A stretch of DNA of 64,000 bases from Bradyrhizobium lablabi. GTDB lineage: Bacteria; Pseudomonadota; Alphaproteobacteria; Rhizobiales; Xanthobacteraceae. The stretch lies in the NCBI RefSeq assembly GCF_018131005.1, contig NZ_JAFCJK010000003.1:186001-250000 (forward strand), written 5' to 3'. The stretch's first letter is position 1; the number at the start of each line of letters is the position of its first letter. The notes under the pieces were generated by a model. That model worked only from the letters and a program-made list of their open reading frames with translations. It was not told the DNA's origin and did not search any database. This document shows, one piece after another, positions 53,692-62,486 of this stretch. A program made the position numbers and the translations under genes.

Positions 53692-54151
53692 GCCAGAATT
53701 CGTCTACGTCACCTACATCGAGACCACGCCGGAGAAGCTGTGGGACGCGCTGACCAGGAGCGAGTTCACCCGGCAGTACTGGTTCGACACTGAGGTCAGG
53801 TCCGACTGGAAGATGGGTTCGCCCTTTGCACTCGTGATGGGCGGCAAGACCACTGACACCGGCGAGATCCTCGAGGCCGACCGGCCGCGGCGCCTCGCCT
53901 ACACTTTCAGGCACGAGCTCAACGAGGAGATGCGCAAGGAAGGGGCGACGAAGGTCACATTCACGCTCAAGCCTTACGATAATCTCGTCAAGCTGACCGT
54001 CACGCATGAGGGTTTTGCCGTGGGCAGCAAACTGCTCGACGGTATCTCCAAGGGTTGGCCGGCCATCCTGTCCGGACTCAAGAGCCTGCTCGAGACCGGC
54101 AAGGTGTTCGCGATCCCGCCTGTCGCGCTCGGGATCGAAGGTTTCGAGTGA
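53684..54151 (+). CDS. SRPBCC (AHSA1-type) protein 1
   Basis: 155 residues from ATG 53684 (overlapping the ArsR stop; GTG 53681 is an alternative). The START-like fold begins VYVTYIETTPEKLWDALTRSEFTRQYW and ends in the amphipathic helix GWPAILSGLKSLLETGK. Binds hydrophobic ligands or assists a client protein; not known for this member. Paralogue of the next gene. Confidence 0.9.
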   Translation: MSKPEFVYVTYIETTPEKLWDALTRSEFTRQYWFDTEVRSDWKMGSPFALVMGGKTTDTGEILEADRPRRLAYTFRHELNEEMRKEGATKVTFTLKPYDNLVKLTVTHEGFAVGSKLLDGISKGWPAILSGLKSLLETGKVFAIPPVALGIEGFE

Positions 54152-54183
54152 CAATGAAGATCTATCGAAGGGTACGTGCGGAC

Positions 54184-54699
54184 ATGAACATCGAAAAGTT
54201 CAAACCAGCGATCGTTTACACGATCTATATCGCCTCGCCCCCCGAGAAGGTGTGGCAGGCGCTGACCGATGCCGAGTTCAGCCGGAAGTATTTTTCCGGC
54301 AATGCCGTCGAAGTCGATCTCAAGGTCGGCGGCACATTCATCGTGCGCACGCCTGACGGCGCGGTGCACATCTCGGGCGAGGTGATCGAGTGCGATCCGC
54401 TGAAGCGGCTGACCGTCACCTTCAACGTCAACTGGCCGGCGCTGATCGAAAGGCTCGGGCCGACGCTCGTCACCTACGAAATCGAGCCCGCCGGCGCCGG
54501 CGTGAAGCTGACGCTGCTGCAATCGCATGACCGCCCGATCAGCGACGACATCCTGTCCGGCGGCCGCACCGGCTGGCCCGCGATCCTCTCCAGCCTCAAG
54601 AGCCTGCTGGAAACGGGACAGGCCATGGTGATCCCGATGAAGCCGCCTGAGCGCATGCTGGCGGCGCTGAAGGAATTGGGGATCGCGATGCCGACATGA
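54184..54699 (+). CDS. SRPBCC (AHSA1-type) protein 2
   Basis: 171 residues from ATG 54184 (MNIEKFKPAIVYTIYIA, the usual family start; ATG 54154 is an alternative giving 10 more residues). A paralogue of the preceding protein (PPEKVWQALTDAEFSRKYF, GWPAILSSLKSLLETGQ) with a longer C-terminal tail. Third gene of the ArsR operon. Confidence 0.88.
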   Translation: MNIEKFKPAIVYTIYIASPPEKVWQALTDAEFSRKYFSGNAVEVDLKVGGTFIVRTPDGAVHISGEVIECDPLKRLTVTFNVNWPALIERLGPTLVTYEIEPAGAGVKLTLLQSHDRPISDDILSGGRTGWPAILSSLKSLLETGQAMVIPMKPPERMLAALKELGIAMPT

Positions 54700-54751
54700 G
54701 CCCCGATCACGGCGGACGTGCGTCGCAAGACCGACTGTGCTATTGTTTGGT

Positions 54752-54952
54752 ATGGCTAAGAAGAACACCGAATCCAAGAGTAGCAAGACCGGTAGATTTG
54801 TCGTTGGCCGCGCCGCATTTGCAAAGATCAGTGCGGTAGAGGGTGTCCACTTGACCGCTCCTATGAAGAAGCGCGCCGACGACGCCCGAGCCAAAGGCCT
54901 CTCGGCGAGCGAGTATCGCGATGCTATCATTCGCAGCCATCGGAAGGACTGA
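54752..54952 (+). CDS. candidate antitoxin of the Fic module
   Basis: 66 residues from ATG 54752. Basic N-terminus, then FAKISAVEGVHLTAPMKKRA and a C-terminal helix (SASEYRDAIIRSHRKD). E30-G31 could be the EG of the Fic inhibitory motif (S/T-x3-E-G/N), but the residue four before Glu is Ile, with Ser at three before, so the match is imperfect. It precedes fic by 10 nt, the usual antitoxin-first order. Confidence 0.75.
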   Translation: MAKKNTESKSSKTGRFVVGRAAFAKISAVEGVHLTAPMKKRADDARAKGLSASEYRDAIIRSHRKD

Positions 54953-54962
54953 GCGGCTGCGA

Positions 54963-55535
54963 ATGTACGATGCGGTCGAAGATCCCTATACCTATGAGAA
55001 CTCGACCGTCCTGATGAACAAGCTTGGCCTGCAAAGCCAGGCCGAACTAGACGCCTTCGAGACAGAAATCTCCAGCGCTCGTGCCGAGGAGCCGCTGCCC
55101 GATGGAACTCTGGATTTCGCACATTACAAGGCGATCCATCATCACCTATTCCAGGACGTCTACGAGTGGGCTGGGCAGGTCCGTACGGTCCGGATATCGA
55201 AGGGTGGCAATCCGTTTTGCTTTCCGGAGAATATTGAAGGTCAGGCCGCCAAATTGTTTGATGACCTGAAAATGGACAATTACTTGCGAAGGCTCGACAC
55301 TGCGCGCTTCTCTATTAAGGCTGCGCACTTTCTGGCCGAGCTAAATGCAATTCATGCATTTCGCGAGGGCAACGGCCGGTCACAGCTCACGTTTTTCGCG
55401 TTGCTGGCTGATCGTGCCGCACATCCTCTCAATCTCGACAGACTGGAGCCGAAGGCGATGCTGGCTGCCATGATCGCGAGCTTCAATGGCGACGAGCATG
55501 CGCTGTCCGAGGTAATCGAAGGGCTTGTGGACTGA
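54963..55535 (+). CDS. Fic-domain protein (altered Fic motif)
   Basis: 190 residues from ATG 54963. The Fic motif is HAFREGNGRSQL (131-142): catalytic His, acidic Glu and GNGR are present, but the last Arg of HxFx(D/E)GNGRxxR is Leu (L142). The flap region ... VRTVRISKGGNPFCFPE is typical of Fic. Fic enzymes attach AMP or other phosphate-containing groups to target proteins, and here a small antitoxin-like gene lies just upstream. Loss of the second Arg may alter nucleotide use or activity. Confidence 0.9.
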   Translation: MYDAVEDPYTYENSTVLMNKLGLQSQAELDAFETEISSARAEEPLPDGTLDFAHYKAIHHHLFQDVYEWAGQVRTVRISKGGNPFCFPENIEGQAAKLFDDLKMDNYLRRLDTARFSIKAAHFLAELNAIHAFREGNGRSQLTFFALLADRAAHPLNLDRLEPKAMLAAMIASFNGDEHALSEVIEGLVD

Positions 55536-55599
55536 CGGACCCGCAAGTGCCGGGTCTCTCCTTTCGCGGGCGGACGCCCCAACGACCGCGGAGAGAAAC

Positions 55600-57210
55600 C
55601 TACCCCAGCGCCCTCAACTCACGCCGCAGCACCTTGCCCGTCGCAGTCATTGGCAGGCTTTCCGCGAATTGCACGACGCGCGGGTATTCGTGGGCCGCGA
55701 GCTGCACCTTCACGAACTCCTGAATCTCGCGCGCCAGCGCGTCGTTCGGGGAATAGCCCGGGCGCAGCACGATCCAGGCCTTGATCGACTCGGTGCGGAT
55801 CGGATCGGGGATTCCGACCACGGCCGACATCGCGACCGCCGGATGCTTCATCAGCGTGTGCTCGATCTCGGAGGGGCCGACGCGGTAGCCGGCCGTGGTG
55901 ATGACGTCGTCCTCGCGGCTGACGTACCAGAAATAGCCGTCCTCGTCCTGCACGCCGAGATCGCCGGTGAGCAGGAATTCGCCGACATATTTCCTGGCGG
56001 TGGCGTCTGGATTGCGCCAGTATTCGATCATGGTGCAGGGGCATGGCTGGCGGACGCCGATGATGCCGCGGGTGCCCGGCGGGAGCTCCTCGCCCTTGTC
56101 GTTGACGATGCGGACGTCGAAACCGGGCGTGGCGCGTCCCATCGATCCGGGACGGATCGGAAACAGGTTCGAATTGCTGCCGATCACGAGGTTGCATTCG
56201 GTCTGACCGAACACTTCATGCGCATCGACGCCGAAAGTGTCACGGACCCAGCCGAGCAGCTCGCCACCGAGAGATTCGCCGCCGGTGAAGATGCTGCGCA
56301 GCTTGACGCCGGAATTTTTCACGTTGGCCTGCCGCATCAGCTTCAGCGCGGTCGGCGGCAGGAAGACGTTGCGGATGCCGAGCTCGGCCATCATCTGCAT
56401 CGCCGCCTGCGGCTCGAACTTGCGCGCGCGGTGACCGACCATCGGGATGCCGTGATACCAGAACGTGAACAGGCCGTTGATGAGGCCGCCGATCCAGGCC
56501 CAATCCGCCGGCGTCCACATCAGGTCGCCGGGTCTTGGCAGGAAATTGTGGCACATCTCGACATTGGGCAAATGGCCGAGCACCACGCGATGCGCGTGCA
56601 GCGCGCCCTTCGGATTTCCCGTCGTGCCCGAAGTGTAGATAATCAGGGCGGGATCGTCGGCCGAAGTGTCGACGGTCGCGAATTCAGCCGGGGCCGATCT
56701 GACCGCACCCCAGAACGGCTTTGCGCCGGCAGGCATGCGCTCGCCGACGACATAGACGTCCTTCAGGTCAGGCAGGCGATTGCGGATCTTCGCGATCTTC
56801 TCCCAGCCGGCCTCGTCGGTGACGATCGCCTTGGCCGCGGAGTTCGACAGGCGGAATTCGAGCGCGTCCTCGCCGAACAGCGCGAACAGCGGGATCGAGA
56901 CCATCGCCGAGCGGAAGGCCGCGAGATGCGCGACCGGCAGTTCGAGGGACTGCAACAGGAACACCGCGACGCGGTCACCGCGCACGAGACCATCGGCTTT
57001 CAATACATTGGCGAAACGGCGTGAGGCTTCCGCGACCTCGTCGAATGTGGTGTGTGTCGTGCCGCCGTCTTCATCGACATAGACCAGCGCGAGCCTGCCC
57101 GTGCCGTCGGCGTGGCGATCGCAGCAAGCGGTCGCGATGTTGAACCGCGCAGGGATATCCCAGCGGAAATCGCGGTAGAGTTCGTCGTAAGTGGATGCTT
57201 CAGTCAGCAT
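55600..57210 (-). CDS. AMP-forming acyl-CoA synthetase (ANL family)
   Basis: 536 residues from ATG 57210; a TTG at 57222 is not needed. The P-loop-like motif IIYTSGTTGNPKGALH, the VFGQTECNLVIGSN block, the LTGDLGVQDEDGYFWYVSREDD hinge and the closing PMTATGKVLRREL Lys (catalysing adenylation) are intact. It converts an acid to acyl-CoA through acyl-AMP. The chain length or substrate cannot be assigned; medium-chain or aromatic acids are common for this subtype. Confidence 0.93.
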   Translation of the reverse strand: MLTEASTYDELYRDFRWDIPARFNIATACCDRHADGTGRLALVYVDEDGGTTHTTFDEVAEASRRFANVLKADGLVRGDRVAVFLLQSLELPVAHLAAFRSAMVSIPLFALFGEDALEFRLSNSAAKAIVTDEAGWEKIAKIRNRLPDLKDVYVVGERMPAGAKPFWGAVRSAPAEFATVDTSADDPALIIYTSGTTGNPKGALHAHRVVLGHLPNVEMCHNFLPRPGDLMWTPADWAWIGGLINGLFTFWYHGIPMVGHRARKFEPQAAMQMMAELGIRNVFLPPTALKLMRQANVKNSGVKLRSIFTGGESLGGELLGWVRDTFGVDAHEVFGQTECNLVIGSNSNLFPIRPGSMGRATPGFDVRIVNDKGEELPPGTRGIIGVRQPCPCTMIEYWRNPDATARKYVGEFLLTGDLGVQDEDGYFWYVSREDDVITTAGYRVGPSEIEHTLMKHPAVAMSAVVGIPDPIRTESIKAWIVLRPGYSPNDALAREIQEFVKVQLAAHEYPRVVQFAESLPMTATGKVLRRELRALG

Positions 57211-57370
57211 GGTTGCCAGCAAGGTTGGAAATCTGAAACCGGACTCTACCCTAACCAGGGATTTTTCGAGAAACGCTTTGCGGTGGCCTCTCGTTCAGCT
57301 ATCCCTTTCGATCCAAGGCAAATCTCTGCGGAACGGCGGAAAGAACAAGGATCGCAATGGGGACTGTTTC

Positions 57371-58315
57371 ATGCAGCGAATGACGCGCCGCAACATCCTT
57401 CACGCCGGTGCGACGCTGGCCGCGGCCGCTCCGTTTCAAGGTGCGTGGGCCGCCGAGGAGGCCGCAAAGCCGAAATCGCGCTTGATCCTGCTTGGCACCG
57501 CCGGCGGGCCCACGCCGAAGCCCAATCGCGCGGCTCCCGCGCAGGTCATCGTCGTCAACAACACGTCCTATGTCATCGACTGCGGCAATGGCGTCGCCCG
57601 CCAGATTATCCTGGCGAAACTCAAGCTGGCGTCAATCCGCGCCGTTTTCCTGACGCATCAGCATTCCGATCACAACGCCGACTACGGCAATCTGCTGCTG
57701 CTCGCCTGGGCGACCGATCTCGCCAGGCGCGTCGACACCTACGGTCCGCCGCCACTGGCGGAGATGACCCGGCAATTTCTCGCCCTCAACGACTATGACA
57801 TTCGCACCCGCATGGCTGACGAGGGGCGCCCGGCGCTCAAGGACCTGATCATTCCGCACGAGATCACCGCCGATGGCATGGTCATGCAGGACGACAACGT
57901 CAAGGTCACCGCAGCACTGGTCGAACATCCGCCGGTCGAACCGGCTTTCGCCTACCGCTTCGATTGCCCCGACCGTTCGATCGTGATCTCGGGCGACACC
58001 AGGCCCTCGCAAAATCTCGTCAAGCTCGCGCAAGGCGCCGACATTCTGGTCCACGAAGTCATGCACCTGCCATCACTCGACCAGTTGATCGCGACCGAGC
58101 CGAACGCCAAGACGTTGCGCGAACACCTGCTGGCGAGCCACACCACGACCGAACAAGTCGGCCGCATCGCCACCGAAGCGGGGGTGAAGACGCTGGTGCT
58201 GTCGCACTTCGTCCCCGGCGGCTATCCCTTCCTCAAAGACGAGGTTTGGTTCGACGCGGTGCGGCCCCACTTTTCCGGAAATCTTGTGGTCGGTCACGAC
58301 CTGCTGGAGCTCTAG
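57371..58315 (+). CDS. exported metallo-beta-lactamase-fold hydrolase
   Basis: 314 residues from ATG 57371 (57380 alternative). A Tat-like leader (RMTRRNILHAGATLAAAAPF) precedes the MBL fold with HQHSDHNAD (HxHxDH), the GDTRPSQN Asp, and terminal SHFVPGG and VGHDLLEL. Two Zn2+ or similar ions should be bound. It resembles RNase Z-like/arylsulfatase-type MBL proteins exported to the periplasm; substrate unknown. Confidence 0.9.
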   Translation: MQRMTRRNILHAGATLAAAAPFQGAWAAEEAAKPKSRLILLGTAGGPTPKPNRAAPAQVIVVNNTSYVIDCGNGVARQIILAKLKLASIRAVFLTHQHSDHNADYGNLLLLAWATDLARRVDTYGPPPLAEMTRQFLALNDYDIRTRMADEGRPALKDLIIPHEITADGMVMQDDNVKVTAALVEHPPVEPAFAYRFDCPDRSIVISGDTRPSQNLVKLAQGADILVHEVMHLPSLDQLIATEPNAKTLREHLLASHTTTEQVGRIATEAGVKTLVLSHFVPGGYPFLKDEVWFDAVRPHFSGNLVVGHDLLEL

Positions 58316-58353
58316 ACATCCACCGGCGCAAGACCGCTTGCCGCGCTCTTGGA

Positions 58354-58809
58354 CTAGCCGGCGAGCGCGGATTTCACAATCCCGCTGGCCTTGCCGAAAT
58401 CCATCTGGCCCGCGTATTTCGCCTTCAGCGCTGATATCACCTTGCCCATGTCCTTGATGCCGCTCGCGCCGGTCTCTGTGATGATCGCGGAGATCGCAGC
58501 CTTCACTTCGTCATCGGACATTTGCTTGGGAAGGTAGGCGGAGATCACCGCAATCTCCTCGCGCTCCTGGGCGGCGAGCTCGGCGCGGCCGCCCTTGTCG
58601 TAGAGCTCGACCGATTCCTGGCGCTGCTTGATCATCTTCTGCAAGACGCTCAGCAGATCACCATCGGAAAGCGGCGGCTTGCCCTGCCCGCGCGCCTCGA
58701 TATCTGCATTCTTGATGGTCGAATTGACCATGCGCAGCGTGGAGAGCTTTCGCTCATCCTTGGCCTTCATGGCCTCCTTGACCGCATTGTTGATGTCGTC
58801 GCGCAGCAT
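58354..58809 (-). CDS. GatB/YqeY domain protein
   Basis: 151 residues from the second of two adjacent ATGs (58812 alternative). The YqeY family core is complete: LRDDINNAVKEAMKAKDERKLSTLRMVNSTIKNADIEAR at the start and the IKDMGKVISALKAKYAGQMD tail. Related to the tail domain of GatB and thought to bind tRNA. In alphaproteobacteria the gene often lies near carA and dnaG-rpoD, which fits this window. Confidence 0.94.
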   Translation of the reverse strand: MLRDDINNAVKEAMKAKDERKLSTLRMVNSTIKNADIEARGQGKPPLSDGDLLSVLQKMIKQRQESVELYDKGGRAELAAQEREEIAVISAYLPKQMSDDEVKAAISAIITETGASGIKDMGKVISALKAKYAGQMDFGKASGIVKSALAG

Positions 58810-58866
58810 CATTGCATCCTTAAACTGGCAATCCTCTCATGTAGGCGGTTCGCTCAGGCAGAACAA

Positions 58867-59568
58867 CTAGTTCCGCAGCCATGCCACCAGCGCGTCTGCG
58901 CAGGCCTGCGGCTGTTCCGGCTGCGGCAGGTGACCGCAATTTGGCAGGATCGCAAGCTTTGCGCCGGGAATTCCATCGGCCATCTCCGATGACAATATGT
59001 TCGGGATGGTGTGGTCCTCGTCGCCGGTCAGGACCAGCGTCGGGCACTTGATCCAGGCGAGCATGGGCCGCGAGTCCGGCCGGCTGATCACCGCGGTCTG
59101 CTGGCGGATGAAGGCCTCGACGCCGACGTCCTCGCCCATGTCATGGACGAGCTGACGCAGGCTCGCATCCTCGCGCCGCGACGGATGCACGAAGCCCAGA
59201 AAGAGCTCATCGAGCACGCCGCGATAGTCGCCGCCTCTCGCACGCTCCACCATGCCGCGGCGGCGCGCGGTCGCCTCCGGCGTATCCGGCCGGGCCTGAG
59301 TGTTGATCAGCGCCAGTTTCGCCACCCGCTCGGGCGCCTGGCGCATGATCTCGAATGCGATGTAGCCGCCCATCGAGTGGCCGGCGAGCGCGAAACGGGG
59401 CGGCGCCTCGGCAAGGATGCGGCGCGCGATCGTGCCCATATTGTCGTCGCGAATGTGGTTCGCGACCGTGACAGGCCCGAACCGCCACAGCGCCGGCATC
59501 ACCGGCGCATAGATTCGGGGCGACGAGACGAGTCCCGGAACGAGGAGGATCGGCATCGTATTGTCCAT
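58867..59568 (-). CDS. alpha/beta-hydrolase
   Basis: 233 residues from ATG 59568 (GGGAG site upstream; 59604 is an alternative). The nucleophile elbow is GHSMGG, with acid and base in TGDEDHTIP and NCGHLPQPEQP. No signal peptide, so cytoplasmic esterase or lipase-like. Unknown substrate. Confidence 0.9.
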   Translation of the reverse strand: MDNTMPILLVPGLVSSPRIYAPVMPALWRFGPVTVANHIRDDNMGTIARRILAEAPPRFALAGHSMGGYIAFEIMRQAPERVAKLALINTQARPDTPEATARRRGMVERARGGDYRGVLDELFLGFVHPSRREDASLRQLVHDMGEDVGVEAFIRQQTAVISRPDSRPMLAWIKCPTLVLTGDEDHTIPNILSSEMADGIPGAKLAILPNCGHLPQPEQPQACADALVAWLRN

Positions 59569-59691
59569 GCAGGGCTCCCGAACCGGGTCATTTTCGGCAA
59601 GCAAACGGCCTGCGCGCGGAACTTTAGATTAAGAGGCCGTTCCGGCCTGTCAAATCGGTTGCCCGGTCGTGTGGATCGGCGCCCTTTCGCT

Positions 59692-59720
59692 TTGACGCCG
59701 CAGAGTGCGGCGACTATTTA
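59692..59720 (+). promoter_or_regulatory. carA promoter, apparently leaderless
   Basis: -35 TTGACG (59692-59697), 17-bp spacer, -10 TATTTA (59715-59720). The carA ATG at 59729 is about where transcription should start, and no ribosome-binding site precedes it. The spacer contains the inverted repeat GCCGCA-GAG-TGCGGC (59697-59711), a possible operator. Confidence 0.6.
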
Positions 59721-59728
59721 AAGCGCTC

Positions 59729-60922
59729 ATGACAACATCCGACAACGCTCCCGCCTGGCCGGACCACAAGCCGACCGCGCTCCTCGTGCTCGCCGATGGC
59801 ACCGTTCTGGAAGGTTTTGGCCTCGGCGCGGAAGGCCACGCCGTAGGCGAGGTCTGCTTCAATACCGCGATGACCGGCTATGAGGAGATCCTCACCGATC
59901 CCTCCTATGCCGGACAGATCATCACTTTTACGTTCCCGCATATCGGCAATGTCGGCACCAACGACGAAGACATCGAGACGGTGAACATGGCCGCGACGCC
60001 GGGCGCGCGCGGCGTGATCCTGCGTTCGGCGATCACAGATCCCTCGAACTACCGCGCCACCCGCCACCTCGACCAGTGGTTGAAGGCGCGCGGCATCATC
60101 GGCCTCTCCGGCATCGACACCCGCGCGCTGACCGCGCTGATCCGCACCAAGGGCATGCCGAATGCCGTCATCGCGCATTCGCGAAAGGGCGAATTCGACC
60201 TGCACGGGCTGAAGGAAGAGGCGCGCGAATGGCCGGGCCTCGAGGGCATGGACCTGGTGCCGATGGTGACATCAGGCCAGCGCTTCACCTGGGACGAGAC
60301 CCCGTGGGCCTGGCAGCAGGGCTTTGGCCGGCAGACGGCGCCGGAATTCAACGTGGTCGCGATCGACTACGGCATCAAGCGCAACATCCTGCGCCTGCTC
60401 GCCGGCGTCGGCTGCAAGATCACCGTCGTGCCGGCGACGACCTCGGCCGAGGACATCCTCGCGATGAATCCCGACGGCGTGTTCCTGTCGAACGGCCCCG
60501 GCGATCCCGCCGCGACCGGCAAATATGCCGTACCCGTGATCCAGAAGGTGATCGAGTCGGGCACGCCGACTTTCGGCATCTGCCTCGGTCACCAGATGCT
60601 CGGGCTCGCCGTCGGCGCCAAGACCATGAAGATGCATCAGGGCCATCACGGCGCCAACCATCCGGTCAAGGACGAGACCACCGGCAAGGTCGAGATCACC
60701 TCGATGAACCACGGCTTTGCCGTGGATCAGGCGACCCTGCCTGATGGCGCGACACAGACCCATGTCTCGCTGTTCGACGGCTCCAATTGCGGCATCGCGC
60801 TCGAGGGCAAGCCGGTGTTCTCGGTGCAGTACCACCCCGAGGCGTCACCCGGCCCGCGCGACTCGCACTATCTGTTCCAGCGCTTTGCCGATCTGATGCG
60901 GCAGAAGAAGAGCGCCGCGTAA
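59729..60922 (+). CDS. carA: carbamoyl-phosphate synthase small subunit
   Basis: 397 residues from ATG 59729; GTG 59705 would lie inside the promoter and is rejected. The N-terminal CPSase small-chain domain (FNTAMTGYEEILTDPSYAGQII) is followed by a class I glutamine amidotransferase (GICLGHQMLGLA with the nucleophile Cys, QYHPEASPGP with the His-Glu pair). It releases ammonia from glutamine for carbamoyl phosphate in arginine and pyrimidine synthesis. The large subunit gene is not in this window. Confidence 0.97.
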   Translation: MTTSDNAPAWPDHKPTALLVLADGTVLEGFGLGAEGHAVGEVCFNTAMTGYEEILTDPSYAGQIITFTFPHIGNVGTNDEDIETVNMAATPGARGVILRSAITDPSNYRATRHLDQWLKARGIIGLSGIDTRALTALIRTKGMPNAVIAHSRKGEFDLHGLKEEAREWPGLEGMDLVPMVTSGQRFTWDETPWAWQQGFGRQTAPEFNVVAIDYGIKRNILRLLAGVGCKITVVPATTSAEDILAMNPDGVFLSNGPGDPAATGKYAVPVIQKVIESGTPTFGICLGHQMLGLAVGAKTMKMHQGHHGANHPVKDETTGKVEITSMNHGFAVDQATLPDGATQTHVSLFDGSNCGIALEGKPVFSVQYHPEASPGPRDSHYLFQRFADLMRQKKSAA

Positions 60923-60943
60923 ATCGCCCCTTCAGAGGATTCC

Positions 60944-61459
60944 ATGGCTGACAGCGCCGGTGCAAACGTCGAATATGGCGTGTCCTCGATTGAGGTGATG
61001 GCGTCGATGCCGGGGCTCGACTTCGTGCGCGCGATCTTCGACCGCCGCCTGCCGGAGCCGCCGATCATGCAGACGGTCGAGCCGTTCGACTGCACGGCCG
61101 AGCCCGGCGTCGTGGTGATCCACAGCGTACCGGCGCTTCGCCACTACAACCCGATCGGCTCGGTGCATGGCGGCTACGCCGCGATTCTGCTCGATTCGGC
61201 GATGGGGCTTGCGGTGCAGACCATGTTACCCGAGGGAATCGGCTACACCACGCTGGAGTTCAAGATTTCCTTCATCCGCGGCATGGGCAAGGACACCGGC
61301 AAGATCCGCACCGAGGGCCGCACACTCAATGTCGGCCGCCGCGCCGCGACCGCCGAAGCACGCATCACCGACGACAAGGGCCGGTTAATCGCGCACGCGA
61401 CCACGACCTGCCTGGTGTTCGAGCTGCCCAAAGCTGGACTGCCCAACACGACGGCCTGA
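60944..61459 (+). CDS. PaaI-type hotdog thioesterase
   Basis: 171 residues. Hotdog fold with GSVHGGYAAILLDSAMGLAV (typical central helix HGG...LD) and the TLEFKISFIRGM strand. Likely hydrolyses an acyl-CoA or aromatic acyl-CoA; no catalytic assignment can be made. It begins 21 bp after carA and may be read from the same promoter. Confidence 0.88.
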   Translation: MADSAGANVEYGVSSIEVMASMPGLDFVRAIFDRRLPEPPIMQTVEPFDCTAEPGVVVIHSVPALRHYNPIGSVHGGYAAILLDSAMGLAVQTMLPEGIGYTTLEFKISFIRGMGKDTGKIRTEGRTLNVGRRAATAEARITDDKGRLIAHATTTCLVFELPKAGLPNTTA

Positions 61460-61528
61460 GACTGGAACGTGAGGCCCTGACAGCGGGTTGATCCGCGCGT
61501 AGTCTTCTGATCACGCGCGGAGGAAACC

Positions 61529-62056
61529 ATGTCCGTTGTCAAAGCCGGGATCGAGCCGCTCGCCATCGTCTTTGGGGATGACGGGCTCGTGCCCAATAAT
61601 CCAGTGCCATTCCTGGTCTACAAGGCCGCGGTCGATGTCGGCGGCGAACACCCCGAGGAGACCATCGAGCGCCTGTTCGACCGCAATGGCTGGGGCGCGA
61701 TGTGGCGGAACGGCGTCTACGATTTTCTGCACTACCACGCGACCGTGCATGAGGTGCTGGGCGTTGCCCGTGGCGGCGCGCGCGTTCAGTTCGGCGGCGA
61801 GCGTGGACGCGCGCTCGAGATCTCCGCCGGCGACGTCGCGATTCTGCCCGCAGGCACCGGCCATCAGCGCCTGTCGTCGAGCGACGATTTCTGCGTGATC
61901 GGCGCCTATCCGCCGGGGCCGCCGATGGATCTTGTGCGGCCGACACGCGAAAGCCATGCGAAAGCGTTGAAGACAATTCCGCTGGTGGCCATTCCGAACA
62001 CTGATCCCGTGATGGGTGCGAACGGACCGCTGGTGCGACTGTGGAAGCGATCCTGA
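61529..62056 (+). CDS. cupin-domain protein
   Basis: 175 residues with GGAGG upstream. Motif 1-like HYHATVHEVLGVARGG ... (His ligands and Glu) and motif 2-like GDVAILPAGTGHQRLS supply probable metal ligands. Small cupins act as dioxygenases, isomerases or storage-like proteins; the role is unknown. Followed by a short hairpin near 62051. Confidence 0.85.
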   Translation: MSVVKAGIEPLAIVFGDDGLVPNNPVPFLVYKAAVDVGGEHPEETIERLFDRNGWGAMWRNGVYDFLHYHATVHEVLGVARGGARVQFGGERGRALEISAGDVAILPAGTGHQRLSSSDDFCVIGAYPPGPPMDLVRPTRESHAKALKTIPLVAIPNTDPVMGANGPLVRLWKRS

Positions 62057-62486
62057 TTGATCAGGACGAATTGCGACCATTTGCCCCGTCGCGTCAGCCG
62101 CCGCTGCGACCGCCTCGTCGCTGGAGAAAGCGCGTTCTGTAAAAAGCGAAATAATGTTGATGGCGATCACGCCGTCGGCATTAACGCCATACCGCTCGGC
62201 AAGCCGCACCGACATAAATCGAGGACATGACGCCGCGACACGCCAATGTCCCTGGTTGGCCGTGATGATCCATTCGTGCTAGTTTGGTGCTGCTGCAGGC
62301 GGCCGAATGCTGTTCGATAATCGGCTGTACAAGATATTTCCAACGATCTGTTTTGACAAAGCAAGCGCGGCGCGCGGCGTTTGATGCAGCCGATGCGGCA
62401 TGTCCACTTGCACACCCGGCGCGGCGCGGCGGGAAAGGATTTCAAGCCACCACACCACAGCCCCATTACATGAGGAGAATTTCGAT
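62057..62486. other. 430-bp intergenic region before DUF1254-type gene
   Basis: Contains the hairpin TCCTGATTGATCAGGA (62051-62066) and the promoter region of the following gene. Frames in it show no recognisable features. Confidence 0.5.

Noticed and set aside
55525..57024. 499-codon open frame antisense to the acyl-CoA synthetase
   Set aside because: Composition typical of shadow frames; conserved adenylation motifs lie on the other strand.
62051..62066. Hairpin TCCTGATTGATCAGGA as a terminator of the cupin gene
   Set aside because: Short stem overlapping the stop codon and no T-run; noted only as a possible weak structure.
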